NCBI GenBank assembly: GCA_943356395.1
Contig: CALRFC010000001.1
Location: forward strand, 1 to 36,665
Reading direction: 5' to 3'
From: Candidatus Nomurabacteria bacterium
Lineage (GTDB): Bacteria > Patescibacteriota > Minisyncoccia > Phycocordibacterales > UBA9973
Length of the DNA stretch: 36,665 nt
In this document: one piece after another, positions 22,248-30,673 of the stretch
How the letters are laid out: the number at the start of each line of letters is the position of its first letter
How positions within the stretch are numbered: the stretch's first letter is position 1
Position numbers and translations under genes: made by a program
The notes under the pieces: generated by a model
Seen by the model: the letters and a program-made list of their open reading frames with translations, nothing else
What the model was told of the DNA's origin: nothing
The model's database searches: none

Positions 22248-23948
22248 TTATATGTATATTTTGCCGATGCACAAGGAGATTTTGCGGATCAGTTTTTCCA
22301 GCATGAACATATCCTTGCCGGAAGCGATTTCCTTTATTCCATTCTCGTCGAGCGGCTTTTGGATGTCCGGGTTGAGTTCTCCGTCTTTCGTCCAGAGCGT
22401 GTAGAGCGCCCGTTCGACCAAATGCGCTTCGCCCGCAAGTTGGTCGTGCGAAATGATCAGGCGCAGATTTTCGTAGACAATTTTCGGTATTTTCAGAATC
22501 GTGGCTTTCGGCACGATGTAATTGCCACCCGGAGCGAACGGCACATAGAGCGGCATTGTAGGATTCTTGTACAAAAATCGCAGAAAGTGGCCGTAGGAAT
22601 TGAAATATGTGTTCTTGAAGTGCTTCAGATACCAGCTCGTGTTGATCTCATGGAAGATGTTTCCTGCCCGAATGCCGGAGGCAGGCGGGGATGAGAAAAA
22701 GGACAACGGGAAGCGAAAGCGGTGCAATCGCTTGTCGACGAGCGGCATGAACGAAGCGCTGTTCATCACGCGCTCGAACTCCTCGCGGCGCATATGACGC
22801 GGGAAAATATTGCCTTTAACGAAGATCGTGCAGTCGGGCAGATTCTCGTAGTTATCTATTATGAATGTAAAGTAATCATACAAATTATATCCAATATTAG
22901 GGGCTTGGATAACTTTTTTCAAATCTATTTTTTCAGGCAGTATTGGGTTCTCGCTTCGGTCGTAGATCATATAATTGTCCGTATATTCCGGCACCCATCG
23001 CACATCGTTGTTGTAATTCGATACGACCAGAAAATTATTTTCTATTTTGGGAATTGAAAACCACTTCGCATGATTTTTCATATATTCGCTAAATTCACTC
23101 ATGCACGAATCGTAATCGCTCAAGTTTCCATTCCGATCCTGATACATGAATCCGCGAGTGAGATTCTGCCCCATGCTCCAGTAGCCGTCGGAAATATTGT
23201 GCCGCGCCCAATACTTCGGTGCGATGCAGTATTTCAGGTTTTCATTGAGCCACGCTGGGAACCACGCGAAGCTTGAGTTCGACAGGATGAGATAATGAGC
23301 GTTGTTGATGATGCTATAATCTTTCGCGATACTGAAATGGAAAACTTCGTGTTCCGGAAAGAATCTCTGTGCCGAAGAGGTGTCGTCTGTGATGACGACG
23401 AAACGGAAGCGGGGATTGATCTTCCGCATGTTCTTGATCGCATCGTTCCAATATCTTTTCGACAAGAAAAGTTCCGGATGCCTCGTGTATTCTCCGCCGC
23501 GGAAATTGATGATGCATATATTTTCGTCTGCGTAATCGCGACAATCACATTCATTCTTGATCGTGAGCCACCGCTTAATCTCACCTTTCCGGTGCGCGAA
23601 GTAGCGTTCGTCCTGCATGAGGCCTTCCAGCTTGGTACTGTCGAGAACGGTTGTCAGATCTTCGTCGTACAGGCGGATATCGGCGCCGTTTTCCGGATGA
23701 GTGGCCCGCCTCTCGCAGTAATAATGCCTGATCTCTTCCGGCAGTGTCCGCGGCGGACCGCCCTCGGGGCCGCTGCCGCCCAAGACTTCGCGTCCGAAAT
23801 CCAGATCCAAAAAATCCGCACCCTTGAAGCGTTCCCCATGCATGATGCCGAAATCATATCCGCGGTCGAGCGCGATGACTCTGGTCGTTATGTAGACCGC
23901 CAGCTGATTGCCCAATCCTTGTCCTTTATATAATTCCGTGACGATCAT
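22248..23948 (-). CDS. Fusion: GT11-like fucosyltransferase + DUF3431-type domain
   Basis: 566 residues. The first ~290 carry GT11 traits: KGQGLGNQLAVYITTRVIAL, INFRGGEYTRHPELFL in place of HxRRxD (Arg and Gly-Gly-Glu retained differently), FRFVVITDDTSSAQRFFPEH, and LILSNSSFAWFPAWLNENLKYCIAPKYW. From about 305 a second domain resembles DUF3431: FLVVSNYNNDVRWVPEY, IIQAPNIGYNLYDYFTFIIDNYENLPDCTIFVKGN, seen in proteins of glycan clusters. The lost HxRR makes the N-terminal activity uncertain. A palindrome at 22663-22685 adds SPPASGIRAGN in the C-terminal part. The start overlaps the end of the DUF5672 gene by four bases. Confidence 0.82.
   Translation of the reverse strand: MIVTELYKGQGLGNQLAVYITTRVIALDRGYDFGIMHGERFKGADFLDLDFGREVLGGSGPEGGPPRTLPEEIRHYYCERRATHPENGADIRLYDEDLTTVLDSTKLEGLMQDERYFAHRKGEIKRWLTIKNECDCRDYADENICIINFRGGEYTRHPELFLSKRYWNDAIKNMRKINPRFRFVVITDDTSSAQRFFPEHEVFHFSIAKDYSIINNAHYLILSNSSFAWFPAWLNENLKYCIAPKYWARHNISDGYWSMGQNLTRGFMYQDRNGNLSDYDSCMSEFSEYMKNHAKWFSIPKIENNFLVVSNYNNDVRWVPEYTDNYMIYDRSENPILPEKIDLKKVIQAPNIGYNLYDYFTFIIDNYENLPDCTIFVKGNIFPRHMRREEFERVMNSASFMPLVDKRLHRFRFPLSFFSSPPASGIRAGNIFHEINTSWYLKHFKNTYFNSYGHFLRFLYKNPTMPLYVPFAPGGNYIVPKATILKIPKIVYENLRLIISHDQLAGEAHLVERALYTLWTKDGELNPDIQKPLDENGIKEIASGKDMFMLEKLIRKISLCIGKIYI
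22663..22685. repeat. GC-rich palindrome inside the GT11-DUF3431 coding region
   Basis: CCTGCC (22663-22668) pairs with GGCAGG (22680-22685), with CCCG/CGGGG flanks. In the gene's frame it reads PPASGIRAG, matching the PPAERAG encoded at 12177-12204. Confidence 0.55.
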
Positions 23949-24634
23949 AGCTTCTTTTTTAAAAATTTCGTTATTTTCTTTCGCATGAATTCAATAAAAT
24001 TCTTCCGGCTATTGTGAAAACCAAAGGGATACTTTTCTGAATCGTCGCACCAGCGCTCTCTACTGAAGAGCGAGGCGATCTCGACCGGCGCGAAGAGTAT
24101 GCCGTTTTCTTCAAGCGTCTTGCGATAATATACGCACAAAACGCCATCCTCATGAAAAAAACCTGTTCCATTGTCGGTGAATGGCAGATTTAGATTTGCT
24201 AGTATATTCAACAATTTCTTGCTTCGGAAAGAAAAGCCGCCATTGCCGACACGGATATTTCTTCCTGTTTCGTCAAAATGGGCATTTTTCGGCCATGGTG
24301 CGCCGATGTAATCATATTCGAAGAATCGGTCATCCCATTTGTTCGGCCGGAGCACATAGCCGTCGTTTTGTACGATTAACACAAAATCGGTCCGTATGCA
24401 GTCTTTCAATCTGTAAAGCACAAAATGATTGTATCCTTTGTAATCCAATTTTTCGACGGCAATTACTTTTATGCCGAATTCATCGAGCGAATATTTTTCG
24501 TGCGTGATGAGAATGCTTTCGGCATACGCTACGCCGCGCATGCTTTTTTTAAGCGCGGAAATCGTTTCCTCCACTTTCGTGCAAGCGATCGCGCAAAGCG
24601 TGACATTTGGCAAGTTGAGCGTTTTCATTTCCAA
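23945..24634 (-). CDS. DUF5672-family protein, putative glycosyltransferase
   Basis: 229 residues. LPNVTLCAIACTKVEETISALKKSMRGVAYAESILITHE, HFVLYRLKDCIRTDFVLIVQNDGYVLRPNKWDDRFFEYDYIGAPWP and VGNGGFSFRSKKLLNIL are the DUF5672 hallmarks; the QNDGY and GNGGFS segments recall metal-binding and acceptor motifs of GT-A transferases. The C-terminus is very basic (RKKITKFLKKK), suggesting contact with the membrane. It overlaps both neighbours, by 4 and 10 bases, so it is part of the reverse operon. Confidence 0.85.
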   Translation of the reverse strand: MEMKTLNLPNVTLCAIACTKVEETISALKKSMRGVAYAESILITHEKYSLDEFGIKVIAVEKLDYKGYNHFVLYRLKDCIRTDFVLIVQNDGYVLRPNKWDDRFFEYDYIGAPWPKNAHFDETGRNIRVGNGGFSFRSKKLLNILANLNLPFTDNGTGFFHEDGVLCVYYRKTLEENGILFAPVEIASLFSRERWCDDSEKYPFGFHNSRKNFIEFMRKKITKFLKKKL

Positions 24635-25638
24635 AAACTATACATATTTTTTTCCACTTCATATTCCATTTGTTTCGATTCTCGTTTTGGCTGTTGCTGT
24701 GCCCAAGCGAACATTTCCCGAATAGTCGATTCTATGTCTGTATTATCTTTGAAATCCAGAAGTTTCTTCGCTTTGCCGTGGTCGCAATACGCATCTTTGA
24801 CTTCCATCCTGCCTTCAACATGTTTTATCTCTGCGTTGTGTCCGTGTTCGATCCCGATTTTCTGAACTAATGCCGCTATGGTATTCAAATCATACTCGCG
24901 ATCCGCGCCCAGGTTGAAAATCTCTTCGTCAAAGCCTTCCATCAATTTCTCAAATGCTTCCAGATAAAATGCGATATCGGAAAAAGCTCTTTTTTGCGTT
25001 CCGTCTCCGTATACCAATATAGGATCGCCGGCGAGGGCATTCCTAATCCAGATGCCGATGACATTCCTGTATTTATCCCAGATATTTTGATAGATGCCGA
25101 TGACATTATGAGGCCGTACGATGCTGTAATTCAGGCCGAACTGTTCATATGCCTGTTTGAGATCCATTTCCACCGCATATTTTGCGATGCCATACGGGTC
25201 GGCGGGCGACGGCGTTTGATTTTCTTTGAACGGAGGAGTGCCGTGACCATAAACCGCCATGGAAGATGTAAAAATTATTTTTTTTGTTCCATGCGTTATG
25301 CATGCATTGATGACATTGACCGAGCAGATAAGGTTGTTCGTATAATTGAAATTTCGAATGAACGGCGAAAGGCCTTCCGCCGCATAGGCGGCAAAATGAT
25401 ATACATATTCGGGCTTGTGCTCGGAAAATATTTTTTCCAACGCATTCTTGTCTGCCAAATCAATGTCGTAAAAATTCTCTTCCACAATCAATCTCTTGTC
25501 CATATAATCCGCGTATCCGCCGGAGAGATTGTCTATCCCAACCACATCGTACCCCTTATCTAAAAGATGTCTGGAAAAATGCGCGCCCAAAAGTCCTGCG
25601 ACGCCTGTGATCAGTATCTTTGTTTTTTGGTCATTCAT
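24625..25638 (-). CDS. NAD-dependent epimerase (UDP-glucose 4-epimerase-like)
   Basis: 337 residues. KILITGVAGLLGAHFSRHLLDKGYDVVGIDNLSGG is the GxxGxxG cofactor site (with an alanine variant GVAGLLG), then YVYHFAAYAAEGLSPFIRNFNYTNNLICSVNVINAC, FTSSMAVYGHG, catalytic DPYGIAKYAVE and RPHNVIGIYQNIWDKYRNVIGIWIRNALAGDPILVYGDGTQKRAFSDI, as in GalE-like epimerases of surface polysaccharide clusters. The exact nucleotide sugar is not determined. It ends 10 bases inside the DUF5672 gene and begins 8 bases inside the previous one. Confidence 0.9.
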   Translation of the reverse strand: MNDQKTKILITGVAGLLGAHFSRHLLDKGYDVVGIDNLSGGYADYMDKRLIVEENFYDIDLADKNALEKIFSEHKPEYVYHFAAYAAEGLSPFIRNFNYTNNLICSVNVINACITHGTKKIIFTSSMAVYGHGTPPFKENQTPSPADPYGIAKYAVEMDLKQAYEQFGLNYSIVRPHNVIGIYQNIWDKYRNVIGIWIRNALAGDPILVYGDGTQKRAFSDIAFYLEAFEKLMEGFDEEIFNLGADREYDLNTIAALVQKIGIEHGHNAEIKHVEGRMEVKDAYCDHGKAKKLLDFKDNTDIESTIREMFAWAQQQPKRESKQMEYEVEKNMYSFWK

Positions 25639-26260
25639 AGTCTTTAGGGATTAGGAGCATGCCAATCTTCGCATTATATTCATCGACACTATTTTCTTGC
25701 ACATCCGGGCGTGTCCGTTTTGCTAGGTCGAGAACGGTTTTGCGACCGGTTCCTAGATATCGGAAGTCACTGGTCATCCTGTCCCATGCCTTGATTCTTT
25801 CCGCAAGGATTTTTGCGATCACATCGACATAATCCCCCTGAGTATACTGGTCTCCATAGGCGAAAGGGAATGGAAAGGGATTTGGTTTGAAAAATGTACG
25901 GAAAATCAAGTGTTTAGGATGAGTTTTTACTATTTCCTCGCCGAGTTGCTTCGTTAAAGCATAAACACCGAGGGGGTCCTTGCAGTATTCAGATGAGATA
26001 TAGACGAAGGGCGTGTCTCGGTATCTTTCCACCATGTTCCATGTGCCGACAACATTCGTATCGAAACACTTCTTACGCTCGCGTTCCCCTTTGACAACAT
26101 CCGTGTATGCGCCCATATGGACTATTAGATCATACTTTTTATTGGGGATATTATCTGCGCATATGAAATCCCAATGTTCGATGCCCACATACTCGCCCTC
26201 AAGATGCTTCTTTAATTCTGCAGCGAGCCGTCCAGTGCCGCCGGTGATTAATATCGTCAT
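25631..26260 (-). CDS. Short SDR, dTDP-4-dehydrorhamnose reductase-like
   Basis: 209 residues. ILITGGTGRLAAELKKHL is a Rossmann motif, DLIVHMGAYTDVVKGERERKKCFDTNVVGTWNMVERY matches RmlD-type reductases, SSEYCKDPLGVYALTKQLGEE carries the YxxxK pair, and IFRTFFKPNPFPFPFAYGDQYTQGDYVDVIA the substrate side. At about 210 residues it is shorter than the 280-300 of typical RmlD, lacking part of the C-terminal substrate domain. It likely reduces or epimerises a keto-sugar made by its neighbours. Confidence 0.8.
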   Translation of the reverse strand: MTILITGGTGRLAAELKKHLEGEYVGIEHWDFICADNIPNKKYDLIVHMGAYTDVVKGERERKKCFDTNVVGTWNMVERYRDTPFVYISSEYCKDPLGVYALTKQLGEEIVKTHPKHLIFRTFFKPNPFPFPFAYGDQYTQGDYVDVIAKILAERIKAWDRMTSDFRYLGTGRKTVLDLAKRTRPDVQENSVDEYNAKIGMLLIPKDYE

Positions 26261-26286
26261 AAAAAAGATTATGCCATAGCGGCTGT

Positions 26287-27390
26287 TTAAGAAATATTTT
26301 TCTCGGAATTTTTTCCAGATGTATAAAAATCTCGTACGGTCTTGATAATATGCTTAATCTCCTCATCTGTGAGCGCATTGTGAACAGGGAGCGAGAGAAG
26401 CTTCTGCCACACAGCATCGGTAATCGGGAGCGGTCGCTTCACAGCTTTTTTCCAATATGTCATCTCCGAGAGAGGCTTGAAATGGACGGAAGTGGCGATA
26501 CCGTTCTCTGCCAGAAATTCCGAGAGCTCATCGCGTCGTTCGCATGACATCGTATAGTACTGGACCGTATGCGAGTATTCAGGCACCTTAATCTCTTGGA
26601 TGTTTTTAAACGCCTCGTTGTACGCGGCCTGAATTTCTCGACGGCGGGCATTCGTTTCTTCGAGTCTGCGCAATTGTCCGAGTCCGACAATGGCTTGCAC
26701 ATCAGTCATGTACGCCTTAATGCCTTGGCTTTGGGTGATGTCATAATCCCAAGTATATTTTTTCTTGTCGACGCGATCGTAAGTGGATTTTTCTACGCCG
26801 AGCCATGTGAGCGTGCGAAGCTTCTTATAAATCGCCTCGTCATTCGTCGTAATAGCTCCGCCGTCCCACATGGGCATGGATTTTACTGCTTGGAAAGACC
26901 ACACGGTTATATCGGCATCTTTGCCCGCTCCGGGAGTATACATCGCATGTGCGGCGTCTTCAATGATGAGTCCTTTGAATTTTTTTCGGATACCGGATAC
27001 ATCAGCCAACCTCCCGTGAGAATCAACGGTAATAACCGCTTTTGTCTTGTCTGTGATGACCAGAGAATCCGGATCGAGGCAGAGAGTTTTCGGATCGATG
27101 TCCGCGAATGTCACATCCATGTCATTCCACTCTCCAACAATGGCATCGGAGACGAATGTCATCGGCGTCGTGATAAGTTCGCCGCCCGTAATGTTGTGTG
27201 CTTTCAGGCACAAATCCAGTGCCGATGTGCCGGAATTCGTGGCTATGCAATATTTCGCGCCAACATATTTGGCAAAGCTTTGTTCGAATTCTTGAGTTTT
27301 TGGGCCGAATCCCCACCAGCCACTGTCGAGCACCTCCAACAATTCTTTTTTAGTCCGTTCGTCGATCGTCGGTTTTAATACTGGTATCAT
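26287..27390 (-). CDS. DegT/DnrJ/EryC1/StrS-family sugar aminotransferase
   Basis: 367 residues. PVLKPTIDERTKKELLEVLDSGWWGFGPKTQEFEQSFAKYVGAKYCIATNSGTSALDLCLKA, then VTFADIDPKTLCLDPD, the cofactor aspartate in IEDAAHAMYTPGAG, and the Schiff-base lysine in VWSFQAVKSMPMWDGGAITTND identify a PLP-dependent sugar aminotransferase. These add an amino group to nucleotide-linked keto-sugars. The usual partner is a 4,6-dehydratase or keto-sugar enzyme, here possibly the SDRs at 24625 and 25631. It lies 26 bases upstream of the RmlD-like gene. Confidence 0.94.
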   Translation of the reverse strand: MIPVLKPTIDERTKKELLEVLDSGWWGFGPKTQEFEQSFAKYVGAKYCIATNSGTSALDLCLKAHNITGGELITTPMTFVSDAIVGEWNDMDVTFADIDPKTLCLDPDSLVITDKTKAVITVDSHGRLADVSGIRKKFKGLIIEDAAHAMYTPGAGKDADITVWSFQAVKSMPMWDGGAITTNDEAIYKKLRTLTWLGVEKSTYDRVDKKKYTWDYDITQSQGIKAYMTDVQAIVGLGQLRRLEETNARRREIQAAYNEAFKNIQEIKVPEYSHTVQYYTMSCERRDELSEFLAENGIATSVHFKPLSEMTYWKKAVKRPLPITDAVWQKLLSLPVHNALTDEEIKHIIKTVRDFYTSGKNSEKNIS

Positions 27391-27421
27391 AATAGTTTTT
27401 ATATAATATAAGCAGTAAGCA

Positions 27422-28120
27422 TTATTGCATTTTAGTATATTTTTGCAACATATAATCGTACTCCTTCCTTTTCATTTTATCGGAAAGATGATTTGTTGTC
27501 TGATGCTTGCCAACGCCGATTGTGACACCTATCGCGTTCAATATGGTAGGTTTGCCATATTTTTGATACAGTCTCGCATAATAATCGCAGTCGAGCGTCC
27601 AGGTGAGATTTTCGTCGAAGAGCAGGGGATCATCATTTTTTATCGTGAGAACGGATGGCGAACCGATGGTATTCTTTCCGACGCGTATCTTCTCATCGTC
27701 ATAAACAGGCAAATGATTCCTCCCTTTTATCCATGTCCTCCATGTTCTTTTGTCGCTTCTGCACCCGGTGACGAGCCATTGTCCGGAAAAATGATCCGCG
27801 ATTTCCTGCAATGAATCTTGGTGTGCGAGAAAATCATCCTGATACAATATTTTTATGAGTTCTCCGGATGCCCTCTTGATCGCCTCATTGGTATTCTGCG
27901 CTATCCCTTTGCGCGGATTCTTGAAGTATTTTATATCCAACAATCGGTATTTGTCATTCTCGCACAGATTTTTTATGTGATCGTTTTCCGAATTATCCGT
28001 GACCACGATTTCGAAATCTTTGAATGTCTGCTCGGAAAGCATGTCGAAACTGCGCGCAAGAAACGGGATTCCTTCGCCATGCATGTCGTATGTGGGGATA
28101 CAAACGCTTATTTTTTTCAT
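27422..28120 (-). CDS. Glycosyltransferase family 2
   Basis: 232 residues. KISVCIPTYDMHGEGIPFLARSFDMLSEQTFKDFEIVVTDNSEND is the GT2 nucleotide-binding start, ASGELIKILYQDDFLAHQDSL carries the Q-D-D acidic motif, and WTLDCDYYARLYQKYGKPTIL the catalytic-side D-x-D-Y. It is short, without membrane helices, and cytoplasmic. The substrate is unknown. It lies between wzx and the aminotransferase gene in the reverse operon. Confidence 0.9.
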   Translation of the reverse strand: MKKISVCIPTYDMHGEGIPFLARSFDMLSEQTFKDFEIVVTDNSENDHIKNLCENDKYRLLDIKYFKNPRKGIAQNTNEAIKRASGELIKILYQDDFLAHQDSLQEIADHFSGQWLVTGCRSDKRTWRTWIKGRNHLPVYDDEKIRVGKNTIGSPSVLTIKNDDPLLFDENLTWTLDCDYYARLYQKYGKPTILNAIGVTIGVGKHQTTNHLSDKMKRKEYDYMLQKYTKMQ

Positions 28121-28171
28121 AATTTTACTCTTTCGAGCTTAACACATATTCATTCTTCCACAAGTAAAAAA

Positions 28172-29626
28172 TTAACGCTCTGGCAGAATGGTTCGGATAT
28201 CTTTCAAGAGCGGCTCGCGCAAGAGGATGAGGCAAAAAATGTAAACCAACATGCCCGCAAGCATTGTAAGGATAAGTTTGCCGCCAAAATAATTTATAAC
28301 ACTGATGACTGTCGCCATGCATATCGTGGCGATAATTATTTTCCTCAAGCCTGTCACGATTCGGAAACTGGCTTCCCGATTTACTTTTCGCCAAACAACA
28401 AAGGTAACGATCGCGGTTGAAACTACTGTTGCCCATGCGGAACCGACTGCGCCGAATTTTGGAATGAGAAAAAAATTGGCGAGTATGTTTGCGATGACGC
28501 CGAAGAAATACGCACGAGCCAGTTCTCTTTGCTTATCGAACGCGAAGATGGCGTTTGAAAGCAGTATCAAGGGGAAGGAAACGAGGAGCATGAGAAGAAG
28601 CGCGGAGAGAATCGGGGCCGCGCCGGCGTACGCGGCTCCGAAAGTGAAGACGACAATCTTGCCTGAAAGGAGCATGCCCCCGACGACGATCGGAATCGCG
28701 ATAAGGAACATGAATCGGAGAGTGCGTTCAAAAATGTTTCCGAGTTGCCCCTTATCAGTGTGAGCCAAGCGCGAGATGAGCGGGAAGCTTGCCGTGCCGA
28801 TCATTGAAGGAATGATCAAAATAAATTGTTGTATGCGCTGCATGGATGCGTACAAGCCGATTTCAGCAGAATTTTTCCAGATGCCGAGCATGACGACATC
28901 GGTATTTGCCATGATACTGCCGACGAGCGTGATTAAGGCGAACGGCCATGTTGTTTTTATGACTGTGCCAAGGAGCGTCAGATCGATCCGCGATATGATT
29001 TGCAAAAATCTTTTGCGGACGACAATGGCTATCAGAAAAAAGCCAAGAGCGCTTCCGATCGCGTACGCGAGGGCAAAAGATTCCGGCGAGGGGTCGCTTT
29101 TTAGAAGCATAATGCCAAACCAAAGAGTGAGGGCGCTCATCAAAATCTTGACGACGATTTCCCACTCCATCTTTTCGAACGCTCGGTTGACCGCGAAACC
29201 GGTTTCGCGCAAAGCGTCGAAAACGAGAATGATGGCAATCATGCCGAAAAGCGGACGGGCTTCGGCAATGTGCGAGATGTGCGGACCGAGCAAGACAACA
29301 AGAAGAATACTTGCGCACAAGATGGCACTCTTTAAAAAGAGCGATGTTGATATGAACGAGGCGTAGCCGTCTTTCAGCTGTACAGCTTCGCGTGTGATCA
29401 AACCGCCAATGCCGATGTCCGAGAAAATCATGAGGATCGAACCGATTGAAAGAGCATACGAAAAAGCGCCCCACCCTTCGGCTCCGAGGATGCGGGCGGC
29501 ATAGACGACGAGCATCATCTTCAGGAGTCTGGAAGCGATTTCAGCCGCTATCAGCCAGAATGTGTTTTTGGCTATTGTCTGTTTTACGCTCGTATTTTTG
29601 AAGAGGAAATCTACCAATTGCCGCAT
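28172..29626 (-). CDS. Polysaccharide flippase, Wzx/MOP family
   Basis: 484 residues with about 12-14 membrane helices. The opening SVKQTIAKNTFWLIAAEIASRLLKMMLVVYAARILGAEGWGAFSYALSIGSILMIFSDIGIGGLITRE is the Polysacc_synt signature of Wzx/RfbX flippases; LVGSIMANTDVVMLGIWKNSAEIGLYASMQRI and the FFLIPKFGAVGSAWATVVST segment of the C-terminal half fit the same fold. It flips lipid-linked oligosaccharide to the outer face. It is the first gene of the nine-gene reverse operon; its -10 (TATACT) lies 8 bases before the ATG. Confidence 0.94.
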   Translation of the reverse strand: MRQLVDFLFKNTSVKQTIAKNTFWLIAAEIASRLLKMMLVVYAARILGAEGWGAFSYALSIGSILMIFSDIGIGGLITREAVQLKDGYASFISTSLFLKSAILCASILLVVLLGPHISHIAEARPLFGMIAIILVFDALRETGFAVNRAFEKMEWEIVVKILMSALTLWFGIMLLKSDPSPESFALAYAIGSALGFFLIAIVVRKRFLQIISRIDLTLLGTVIKTTWPFALITLVGSIMANTDVVMLGIWKNSAEIGLYASMQRIQQFILIIPSMIGTASFPLISRLAHTDKGQLGNIFERTLRFMFLIAIPIVVGGMLLSGKIVVFTFGAAYAGAAPILSALLLMLLVSFPLILLSNAIFAFDKQRELARAYFFGVIANILANFFLIPKFGAVGSAWATVVSTAIVTFVVWRKVNREASFRIVTGLRKIIIATICMATVISVINYFGGKLILTMLAGMLVYIFCLILLREPLLKDIRTILPER

Positions 29627-29634
29627 ATCGCTTC

Positions 29635-29640
29635 AGTATA
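29635..29640 (-). promoter_or_regulatory. -10 box of the wzx glycan operon (leaderless)
   Basis: On the reverse strand TATACT is followed by 8 bases and the wzx ATG (29626). This leaves essentially no leader. It lies only 38 bases from the -10 of the divergent small-protein gene, so the two promoters overlap and could compete. Confidence 0.5.
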
Positions 29641-29653
29641 CACAAAAGAGCGG

Positions 29654-29683
29654 TTGGCAGGAATCCAGAAACTGCAATATAAT
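29654..29683 (+). promoter_or_regulatory. Promoter of the 52-residue membrane protein (leaderless)
   Basis: TTGGCA (29654-29659), an 18-base spacer, TATAAT (29678-29683), then 8 bases to the ATG at 29692. Confidence 0.6.
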
Positions 29684-29691
29684 GTACATCT

Positions 29692-29850
29692 ATGTTCTCA
29701 AAACACTTCATCAAAATGCTTCTTGGGCTTATTGGCATGATATTGCTCGGCATTCTCGTGCTTTTCGTGATAAGCGCATACGAGCGGACGCACGGCGGCG
29801 ACCGCGCGCCGAACATCTCAAACGGGATCAATAGTTTGAACGGGAGATAG
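29692..29850 (+). CDS. Small membrane protein, 52 residues
   Basis: Too short for a standard ORF scan. It reads MFSKHFIKMLLGLIGMILLG and continues ILVLFVISAYERTHGGDRAP to an Asn/Gly-rich end (SNGINSLNGR). A single hydrophobic helix spans about 9-29, basic residues at the N-terminus and a polar C-terminus suggest an N-in/C-out single-pass protein. A well-placed TTGGCA-18-TATAAT promoter supports expression. No family is recognised. Confidence 0.65.
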   Translation: MFSKHFIKMLLGLIGMILLGILVLFVISAYERTHGGDRAPNISNGINSLNGR

Positions 29851-29873
29851 ATACGCGATGCAAATGGGAATCA

Positions 29874-29932
29874 GCTTCCAGCTTCTTGCTTCCTGCTGTT
29901 AGCTTTTAAATTCGGATTCAGAAGCTGGAAGC
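29874..29932. repeat. Intergenic quasi-palindrome, AGCT-word family
   Basis: GCTTCCAGCTTC (29874-29885) is the exact reverse complement of GAAGCTGGAAGC (29921-29932); the loop contains TTGCTTCCTGCTGTTAGC, close to the loop words of the copy at 6857-6924. Confidence 0.8.
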
Positions 29933-30309
29933 CTGTCCGAACGGATTCATCCGGGCGGGCAAAAAGCCCGCCCGACTGAACGACAATAATACTTCAGTCC
30001 CCTCCAGAACGACTCTGTCGGGCTGGGTTCGGGCGGGCAGACAGCCAGTTTTTTTTATGTTCTATGATTCATGTTTTATGTTACGCGTTCCATATTATGC
30101 TCTATGCGTTGCCATGCTTGCCAGAATTTTCTTTTCATGTATACTCTCATTGTTCACCGTAGACAGCGGGCAGGGGAATATCCCCAGAGGTCCCGCCGAG
30201 GAAAGGAATGAAAGACAATTGACAATTGACTTTTGACAATTGACCGAAATGCAAACGCATTTTAAGTCAAATGTCACTTGTTAAATGTTAAATGTTTGCG
30301 TTCGCTCTA

Positions 30310-30330
30310 CGGCCGAAAGGTCGATTTTTT
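30310..30330 (+). terminator. Terminator-like hairpin upstream of the GIY-YIG gene
   Basis: CGGCC, loop GAAA, GGTCG, then A and six T. The stem has one G-U pair and the loop is of the GNRA type. Confidence 0.6.
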
Positions 30331-30339
30331 ATTGGAAAA

Positions 30340-30673
30340 TAATGAGTGAAGCGAATATATTTTCCATAACCCTGTTAAATAATTTTAAATCATGTCGCGG
30401 TATCATTACACATACGTATTGCGATCAAAGAAAGATAGCGATTTGTACGTTGGGTGTACCGCTGATTTAAAATTACGATTTGAGCAACATCAGAAAGGTC
30501 AAGTTGAGTCAACAAAGAATCGACGACCGCTTGAGTTGATATACTTCGAATCATGCTTGTCTAAAAGCGATGCACTACATCGTGAAAAATATTTTAAGAC
30601 ATATCATGGTAAGCAGTTTATCTACAAGAGGCTCAAATCGTATTTAACAGGGTGAGATTTTCCGCTTCGCTAC
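30340..30673. repeat. Imperfect ~30-bp inverted repeats bracketing the GIY-YIG gene
   Basis: CCCTGTTAAATA (30370-30381) is the exact reverse complement of TATTTAACAGGG (30641-30652). Extending outward, GAAGCGAATATATTTTCC on the left resembles the complement of GGAAAATCTC...GCTTCGC on the right. The right arm runs through the last codons of the gene, whose stop codon lies at its edge. This is the expected shape of a one-gene insertion. Confidence 0.65.
30392..30655 (+). CDS. Small GIY-YIG endonuclease-domain protein
   Basis: 87 residues consisting solely of a GIY-YIG domain of the YhbQ/UPF0213 type: YTYVLRSKKDSDLYVGCTADLKLRFEQHQKG (the two strands GIY and YIG appear as TYV and YVG, with the catalytic Arg in LKLRFEQH), then STKNRRPLELIYFESCLSKSDALHREKYFKTYHGKQFI with the conserved Glu in REKYFK. 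Such proteins are thought to cut DNA, though roles are undefined. It is bracketed by inverted repeats and lies 25 bases before rplJ, where no such gene normally occurs; A+T-rich codon use sets it apart from rplJ and rplL. Confidence 0.92.
   Translation: MSRYHYTYVLRSKKDSDLYVGCTADLKLRFEQHQKGQVESTKNRRPLELIYFESCLSKSDALHREKYFKTYHGKQFIYKRLKSYLTG

Larger units (their letters stand above)
29851..30391. other. Repeat-rich spacer between the small membrane protein and the GIY-YIG gene
   Basis: No gene is supported. It contains an AGCT-word palindrome (29874-29932), a GC hairpin CGGGCGGGC/GCCCGCCCG with AAAAA loop (29952-29974), a second GGGCGGGC copy near 30040, the palindrome GGGGAATATCCCC (about 30173-30185), tandem GACAATT words (30213-30243), TTAAATG words (30278-30297) and a terminator-like hairpin at 30310. 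Confidence 0.6.
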
